NCBI GenBank assembly: GCA_964490005.1 | Contig: CAZBBB010000108.1 | Span: 1-10,562 of the forward strand | DNA from: CAZBBB01 sp964490005 | GTDB taxonomy: Bacteria; Planctomycetota; B15-G4 | Direction: 5' to 3' | Length of the DNA stretch: 10,562 nucleotides | Part shown: positions 7,386 to 10,562 of the stretch, one piece after another | Layout of the letters: every line of letters starts with the position of its first letter | Numbering within the stretch: the stretch's first letter is position 1 | Program-made: the position numbers and the translations under genes | Notes under the pieces: generated by a model | Seen by the model: the letters and a program-made list of their open reading frames with translations, nothing else | Database searches by the model: none | Told to the model about the DNA's origin: nothing

Positions 7386-7503
7386 GTGGTCAACGAAACG
7401 TCGCGGCCTGGCCGGACGAGCTGCCCTTCTACCGCGGGGTCGCCGGGAAGAACAACGTCGCCGAGTCTCCCCCCTGTCCCCTGGGCCCGATCCGTCACTC
7501 ACG

Positions 7504-7517
7504 TGCCCGACCGGGCA
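7504..7517 (-). terminator. Short inverted repeat just after cassette D (possible terminator)
   Basis: TGCCCG and CGGGCA flank AC, giving a stem of 5 bp with a 4-nt loop when folded realistically. It lies 4 nt downstream of the minus-strand stop at 7522. No run of U follows, so intrinsic termination is doubtful. Confidence 0.28.
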
Positions 7518-7521
7518 GTGG

Positions 7522-7908
7522 TCAACGCCGCGACTTCGCGCGAGCCTTCAGACGTCGACGTATCGCCCACGACAGGGTCTCACCGGCGACGCTCGAAAGG
7601 ACAGCGCACGTGCCCATGATCCCCACGATCGCCCAGCCGGCCACCGATGTCACGAAAAGCGAATACACGAGCAGCCCGCCTACAAACAAGGCGACCCCGA
7701 ACGAACCGGCAAAGACCGCGGCCGGCAGGCGCATCGCGAGCACGAAACTCACCAGGCCGACGAAGCCACCAATGATGCTGAGCCAGACGTCGTCGGGAAG
7801 GCCCAGCGCATGGCCGAGGGCAGGCACGCGGAATGACACCGGCACCGACACAGCCCCGAGACCCGCGCGAAGCAGATTCCGAATGGCCGCAACTGACATC
7901 GGGGTCAC
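7522..7908 (-). CDS. Small multi-pass membrane protein (cassette D)
   Basis: This encodes 128 residues from GTG 7908 (or ATG 7899, three codons in), and I do not recognise a family. Residues 1-38 are amphipathic (AIRNLLRAGLGAVSVPVSFRVPALGHALGLP). Three hydrophobic segments follow, at about 41-59, 62-84 and 86-108, then a strongly basic tail (RRRLKARAKSRR), which by the positive-inside rule would be cytoplasmic. It starts 4 nt after the degenerate attC at 7913-7977, in the same orientation as the other cassette genes, so it is probably the last cassette. No attC follows its stop. No clear Shine-Dalgarno is present. It could alternatively be a chromosomal gene next to the array end. Confidence 0.6.
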   Translation of the reverse strand: MTPMSVAAIRNLLRAGLGAVSVPVSFRVPALGHALGLPDDVWLSIIGGFVGLVSFVLAMRLPAAVFAGSFGVALFVGGLLVYSLFVTSVAGWAIVGIMGTCAVLSSVAGETLSWAIRRRLKARAKSRR

Positions 7909-7912
7909 ACGC

Positions 7913-7977
7913 GCATGACGAGTTGGCGTTCAGCCGCGGCCGGCTCGGCGGCCGGCGGCTGCAACGGCTTGTTGGGC
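7913..7977 (-). other. Degenerate attC site between cassettes C and D
   Basis: The plus-strand right end is GTTGGGC (7971-7977), a perfect GTTRRRY core. The left end GCATGAC (7913-7919) differs from RYYYAAC at two positions. Between them, GGCGTTCAGCCGCGGCCGGC pairs imperfectly with GCCGGCGGCTGCAACGGC, leaving single unpaired bases as attC stems do. Total length is 65 bp. It starts 4 nt after the cassette C stop. Confidence 0.65.
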
Positions 7978-7981
7978 TGCG

Positions 7982-9064
7982 TCACGGAGCCTCCCGGGAC
8001 GCCGCCCGCTTGATGTCCTCCACCACTTTACTCAGGTCTCCATCCATCGCCGCGGCAAGAGAATCGAAGTGCGCCGGCGACTGAAGGTTCTCAGACCTCA
8101 GGTAGCCGCGGCAGAGGCGGCCGAGTTCGTATCGTGCGAGTGCACGGGCCACCTTCCCGTTCCCGTCAAGAAACGGGTGAATCGACAGGAACTCGGCATA
8201 CAACGAGGCTACGACCTCTATGGCTTGTTCCAGCGAGACAGGCAACAGCGACCCGGATATGCGCAGGGAGTAGCCCGCGAGCATTGCGTCGATGCGAGCG
8301 GGGACCTCCTCAGGTGGAGGAGGGACGTAGGTGGCTTGCGCCAACCCGCCCGGTCCTCCGACCCAATTCTGAACGGTTCGGAAGCGGCCAGGTCCCATAC
8401 GCTCGTCACGCACGGCGGCGATGTGCATCGAGGACAGTAGGCCCCGCGAAGGTGGCGGCGACCCAGCGGCCATAGTCACGCCGATGGGCTCGACCCCCAC
8501 TCTTTCGGCAACGGTTCTCACGATCCGCTCAATTCGATCGAGGCGATGCTCGATGCGACCATCACGGTCGGCAACGAAGGCAGTCTGCTCCTCAAGGTTC
8601 ATGGCGATGCGCAAGTACTGTAGACGGAGCCCGTAGCCACGGGGCGAGTCAAGGAGAGCGCAGGCGTGTTCCAGATGCACTAAATCGGCAGTGGCGTCCT
8701 CGCTAGTGGCTCGGGCACGGAGGGAGTCGCGTTCGCTTGGCGTTAGGCGCTGATTCGTCACGAAGGCGATGCCATCTGCGTTGTTCTTCTGGACTCCCTT
8801 CAGGTCATCATCGAACTTCGCCATCACCTCTGCGAACGTCTTCGGAGTCGGCGGGAAGTAGAACGCACCCACAATCCGATGGCCTCCACGTTGGCACAGG
8901 GCGTCCTTGAGTCCATCAGGCCCGCCGAGCGGACACTGGGCATCGATCGACGAGTAGCCCTCAAGGGCGAGCAGCCCAGCAGCAAGCCGCTCAGCCTGAG
9001 CTTGTCCGCCGCGCCAGTGGAGAAGAGCCATCTCGGTGGTCATCCCCGAATCTCGCACTGTCAC
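7982..9064 (-). CDS. Restriction-nuclease-like domain fused to a Fic domain (cassette C)
   Basis: This encodes 360 residues from GTG 9064; GTG 9058 and ATG 9043 are alternatives, with GAGGA just upstream of the GTGs. The N-terminal domain (about 12-135) has PLGGPDGLKD (45-54), VGAFYFPP (65-72), a KFDDDLKGV helix and FVTNQRLTPSER (101-112). This resembles nuclease-fold domains at the N-terminus of bacterial conflict proteins, but the ExK lysine expected on the strand at 65-72 is absent, so it may be a sensor rather than a nuclease. A linker (about 140-205) includes a likely coiled coil, IEHRLDRIERIVRTVAERV. The Fic domain (about 208-335) has GRFRTVQNWVGG, the flap ATYVPPPPEEV and the catalytic HPFLDGNGKVAR (H296-R307), consistent with nucleotide or AMP transfer to a protein. 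No S/TxxxE(G/N) inhibitory helix is seen before the core. The gene lies between two attC sites. The target is unknown. Confidence 0.82.
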   Translation of the reverse strand: MTVRDSGMTTEMALLHWRGGQAQAERLAAGLLALEGYSSIDAQCPLGGPDGLKDALCQRGGHRIVGAFYFPPTPKTFAEVMAKFDDDLKGVQKNNADGIAFVTNQRLTPSERDSLRARATSEDATADLVHLEHACALLDSPRGYGLRLQYLRIAMNLEEQTAFVADRDGRIEHRLDRIERIVRTVAERVGVEPIGVTMAAGSPPPSRGLLSSMHIAAVRDERMGPGRFRTVQNWVGGPGGLAQATYVPPPPEEVPARIDAMLAGYSLRISGSLLPVSLEQAIEVVASLYAEFLSIHPFLDGNGKVARALARYELGRLCRGYLRSENLQSPAHFDSLAAAMDGDLSKVVEDIKRAASREAP

Positions 9065-9076
9065 GTGTCCTCGTCA

Positions 9077-9136
9077 GCCACTCGTTCAGCATCAGCGGCG
9101 GCGCGCAGCCCCGTCCGCTGCATGTAGTTGTTAGGA
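9077..9136 (-). other. attC site with one decayed core, between cassettes B and C
   Basis: Exactly 60 bp. The minus strand begins TCCTAAC, contains ATGCAGCGGACGG and CGCCGCTGAT, the same arms as the site at 9921-9980, and ends GAGTGGC where GTTRRRY is expected. The arms pair with extra-helical bases around a loop of different sequence from its relative. The loss of the GTT at the crossover end suggests this site recombines poorly or not at all. Confidence 0.72.
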
Positions 9137-9149
9137 ATTCCGGTACACA

Positions 9150-9899
9150 TCAGTACGGATGCGCGATGAAATGCTGAATGATTTCGACGACGACAGCAAT
9201 CACAACTAGGGCAATGAATATCCAGAATGCGATCACTGCGGCGGCGCTGACGAGAGGAATGAGACAAATGGCGCCGCCAACGAGTAGTATCCCACCAGAC
9301 CACCAGACGAGCGACCATGTGGCAGCAGCATGAACCAACTGCCATCCGACTAGCACGGATGCGGCACCCCCAAGCGTCATCCAGACTAGAGGCAGGAGTT
9401 TTGAGGAGGAGCCTGAGGTCGTAGACACGGAGCGTGATTGAACGACGCTGCCATAGCTATCCGCAGCGGCTCCCGAACCATCGATGACCGACCCACCGGC
9501 TTCCGACTCACGGGCTTTGAAGAAGGCCCCCTCGTGCTCCCGTCGGGGACGTCCCAACCAGTCTTCGCCTCTGCGGGTTGACCCCACGCGCTCGCCGGAT
9601 GTCGAATAGTGACGCTGAACTGGCCGGCCGAGCCAGTCGGTCTCGTTCCTGCTGTGGCCAGCCTTCCCACCTTGACCATCGGAGTGCTCGGCTCGGTCAC
9701 GCCCCAGCCAGTCACTTCCTCGCCTGGTCTCGCCGGTCTTGGTGCCTTCAGTGTCGTAATGCTCCTGCTTGGGATTGCCCAGCCAATCAGTCGTGAATGT
9801 CGTCTCGCCGATTTTCCGACCAGTGCTATCGAAGTGCTCCTCCTTCTCCCGCCCAAGCCAGTCAGTGGTTTTCTTGGAGTAACCCGATTCATCGGCCAT
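9150..9899 (-). CDS. Membrane protein with five 25-residue DWLG repeats (cassette B)
   Basis: This encodes 249 residues. DWLG occurs at residues 13, 38, 63, 88 and 113, an exact 25-residue period. Each unit reads roughly DWLGRxxxEHxDxxGxKxGxT, with a conserved His and Gly. Similar DWLG or DFWG repeat arrays occur in uncharacterised bacterial proteins I recall only generally; the repeat looks like short beta hairpins. A Ser/Gly-rich linker (about 134-166) leads to three hydrophobic segments (about 168-190, 195-214, 217-240), so the repeats probably project from the membrane on one face. There is no N-terminal signal peptide, which favours a cytoplasmic repeat region. A strong AAAGGAGG Shine-Dalgarno lies upstream of ATG 9899. 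Composition is AT-richer than the left part of the window. Function is unknown. Confidence 0.78.
   Translation of the reverse strand: MADESGYSKKTTDWLGREKEEHFDSTGRKIGETTFTTDWLGNPKQEHYDTEGTKTGETRRGSDWLGRDRAEHSDGQGGKAGHSRNETDWLGRPVQRHYSTSGERVGSTRRGEDWLGRPRREHEGAFFKARESEAGGSVIDGSGAAADSYGSVVQSRSVSTTSGSSSKLLPLVWMTLGGAASVLVGWQLVHAAATWSLVWWSGGILLVGGAICLIPLVSAAAVIAFWIFIALVVIAVVVEIIQHFIAHPY
9552..9863 (-). repeat. 75-bp-period coding tandem repeat (five units) in cassette B
   Basis: The DWLG units recur every 75 bases with no length variation between copies, while the DNA and the variable residues have diverged. This points to old duplication with selection on the conserved D, W, L, G, H and Gly positions rather than a recent slippage tract. 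Confidence 0.7.
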
Positions 9900-9905
9900 T
9901 GGGCA

Positions 9906-9915
9906 CTCCTCCTTT
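9906..9915 (-). promoter_or_regulatory. Strong Shine-Dalgarno of cassette B
   Basis: The minus strand reads AAAGGAGGAG, with AGGAGG about 8 nt before ATG 9899. It lies between the attC end (9921) and the start codon, so the cassette carries its own translation signal, as many cassettes do while relying on an outside promoter. Confidence 0.7.
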
Positions 9916-9920
9916 CGGAT

Positions 9921-9980
9921 GCCTAACGCCCAGGCGATCAGCGGCGGCCGAAGGCCGTCCGCTGCATCGGCGTGTTGGGC
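9921..9980 (-). other. Canonical 60-bp attC site between cassettes A and B
   Basis: The plus strand starts GCCTAAC (9921-9927) and ends GTTGGGC (9974-9980), both perfect RYYYAAC/GTTRRRY core boxes. The interior arms GCGATCAGCGGCGGCC and GGCCGTCCGCTGCATCGGC are complementary around GAA, apart from one extra G and one extra A on one arm, like the extrahelical bases that direct integrase to the correct strand. It follows the cassette A stop by 8 nt. This is the clearest attC in the window and looks recombination-competent. Confidence 0.88.
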
Positions 9981-9988
9981 ATGCGTCG

Positions 9989-10483
9989 CTACTTGCTCTT
10001 GCGTTCATAGGCAGTAAAGGGCTGATTGTTGAAGTCGCCACCGATGAACAGCAGGTCATTAGCGGTGGCCTTGGCAGGGGCCACAACGAGATTGAATGAC
10101 TCAGCGTCGCCGAACGGGTCGCCGTCGCTCTCGCGGAAGTACAGCACGTACGGGTTGCCGTGGAGTTGAATGAGCAGGAACGGATGCTCTGTACCTCGCT
10201 TGGTCATGGTGCCAGCCATGAACACCTGCCCCTCGCCGATGAAGGCCTGATACTGCTCGGGCACCTTCGAAGCGACACTTGGATCGCTTCGAAACACGAG
10301 TGGTTCGGTAGAAGGCGTTTGCTCGTTGCCCCACAGGCGCGCAGAGAGGTCGACGTGCTTGACCCACTCGCCTTCGAGTCTGCTCGACACAACATTCTGC
10401 GCATCGGGTGCCACTCGAAGACCGTCTACCGCAATGAGCGCCATGCTAGTGCCGAGAAGACAAACAAGAAGTTTAGAGGTCAT
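9989..10483 (-). CDS. Small exported protein of unknown function (cassette A)
   Basis: This encodes 164 residues. The N-terminus MTSKLLVCLLGTSMALIAVDG is a signal-peptide-like hydrophobic run, with cleavage possible near residues 20-28, so the product is likely periplasmic or secreted. The mature part starts LEGEWVKHVDLSARLWG and is rich in alternating hydrophobic residues (PFLLIQLHGNPYVLYFRES, ESFNLVVAPAK), fitting a small beta-rich, possibly lipocalin-like fold. I do not recognise a named family. GGAG 7 nt upstream supports ATG 10483. The gene lies between the partial attC at the right edge and the canonical attC at 9921-9980, so it occupies a complete cassette. Function is unknown. Confidence 0.68.
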   Translation of the reverse strand: MTSKLLVCLLGTSMALIAVDGLRVAPDAQNVVSSRLEGEWVKHVDLSARLWGNEQTPSTEPLVFRSDPSVASKVPEQYQAFIGEGQVFMAGTMTKRGTEHPFLLIQLHGNPYVLYFRESDGDPFGDAESFNLVVAPAKATANDLLFIGGDFNNQPFTAYERKSK

Positions 10484-10503
10484 CGTCTATCTCCGATCCG
10501 CCT

Positions 10504-10562
10504 GCCCAACGACCCGGCCTTCAGCCGCGGGCCGCGGCCAGAAGGCGCAACGAGTTCGAACG
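10504..10562 (-). other. Right-edge attC site, probably incomplete or with a degenerate outer core
   Basis: The plus strand begins GCCCAAC (10504-10510), a perfect core box. GCCTTC and GCCGCGG (10517-10530) pair with CCGCGGC and GAAGGC (10532-10546), with one unpaired A opposite an unpaired CA, an attC-like bulged hairpin. The outer core is either the degenerate GTTCGAA at 10554-10560 or lies beyond the window. It belongs to the cassette to the right. Confidence 0.6.

Larger units (their letters stand above)
7371..7521. other. 151-bp intergenic boundary between chromosome-like genes and the cassette array
   Basis: I see no gene here and no attC-like site after the cassette D stop at 7522. 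The stretch should hold the promoter of the DUF6265-like gene on its minus strand; a weak TTGTTC/TAGAAG pair with 18-nt spacing is present, but I do not trust it. A short inverted repeat lies at 7504-7517. This is where the array appears to end. Confidence 0.4.
7522..10562 (-). mobile_element. Integron gene-cassette array (CALIN-like segment; integrase not in window)
   Basis: Four minus-strand genes alternate with about 60-bp foldable sites that carry attC core sequences (RYYYAAC and GTTRRRY ends, imperfect central hairpin). Spacing is cassette-like: gene stop to attC is 8, 13 and 4 nt for A, B and C, and attC to next gene start is about 20, 21, 12 and 4 nt for A to D. Base composition drops relative to the left part of the window. 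No tyrosine recombinase or attI is visible, so the segment is either the interior or end of an integron whose integrase lies to the right, or an integrase-less cluster. Only one of the attC sites (9921-9980) has both core boxes intact. Confidence 0.8.

Noticed and set aside
9061..9345. Minus-strand ORF of 94 codons ending in a stretch that includes MQRTGLRAAADAER
   Set aside because: The stretch is the translation of the attC at 9077-9136 read through, a common artefact in cassette arrays, and the rest is out of frame with cassette B.
9552..9863. CRISPR-like repeat array
   Set aside because: The 75-base periodicity is in frame, encodes the DWLG protein repeat and has no conserved short repeat with variable spacers.
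10504..10562. attI site or integrase start at the right edge
   Set aside because: Only a single attC-like hairpin is visible; no integrase coding frame and no attI features occur before the window ends.

Overview
The window is a piece of a very GC-rich bacterial chromosome. By hand count, positions 541-600 hold 50 G+C in 60 bases. It has two parts. Positions 1 to about 7500 look like ordinary chromosome: an NhaC-type antiporter (5' end outside the window), an MFS transporter, a TPR-like lipoprotein, DNA polymerase I, a small-protein/nucleotidyltransferase pair and a secreted DUF6265-type protein. Positions from about 7500 to the right edge hold short, mostly orphan genes of visibly lower GC (9181-9240 has 28 G+C in 60 bases), separated by folded sites of about 60 bp. 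The phylum cannot be fixed from the sequence. Extreme GC, long accidental antisense ORFs and apparently leaderless starts fit a soil or sediment lineage such as Acidobacteriota, Gemmatimonadota or Planctomycetota, but this is inference.

Layout, left to right. The antiporter (3-680, +) and MFS transporter (680-1945, +) overlap by one base and form an operon. The MFS gene converges on the lipoprotein gene (1942-2565, -), and both stop codons lie within one CTAG. polA (2654-5491, +) is divergent from the lipoprotein gene. It converges on a leftward two-gene unit: a 74-residue protein (6158-6382) followed 18 nt later by a nucleotidyltransferase-fold protein (5561-6139). A two-domain exported beta-rich protein (6444-7370, -) ends the chromosomal part.

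The right third is best read as an integron gene-cassette array, or a CALIN, with every gene on the minus strand. The key evidence is the 60-bp site at 9921-9980. It starts GCCTAAC, ends GTTGGGC and folds into an imperfect hairpin with extrahelical bases, which is the architecture of attC. Similar but more degenerate sites lie at 9077-9136, 7913-7977 and, running to the window edge, from 10504. Each gene begins within about 5-21 nt of one attC and ends within about 4-13 nt of the next. Cassette A (9989-10483) encodes a small exported protein. Cassette B (9150-9899) encodes a membrane protein with five exact-period 25-residue DWLG repeats. Cassette C (7982-9064) encodes a restriction-nuclease-like domain fused to a Fic domain with an intact HPFxDGNGK motif. 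Cassette D (7522-7908) encodes a small membrane protein and has no recognisable attC after it. No integrase gene is in the window. By cassette orientation, an integrase and attI would lie to the right, if they exist.

The best candidate for an undescribed system is the nuclease-like/Fic fusion, which could be an anti-phage or other conflict protein carried as a cassette. The small-protein/nucleotidyltransferase pair and the DWLG-repeat membrane protein come next. All functional proposals for these are inference from motifs and context.
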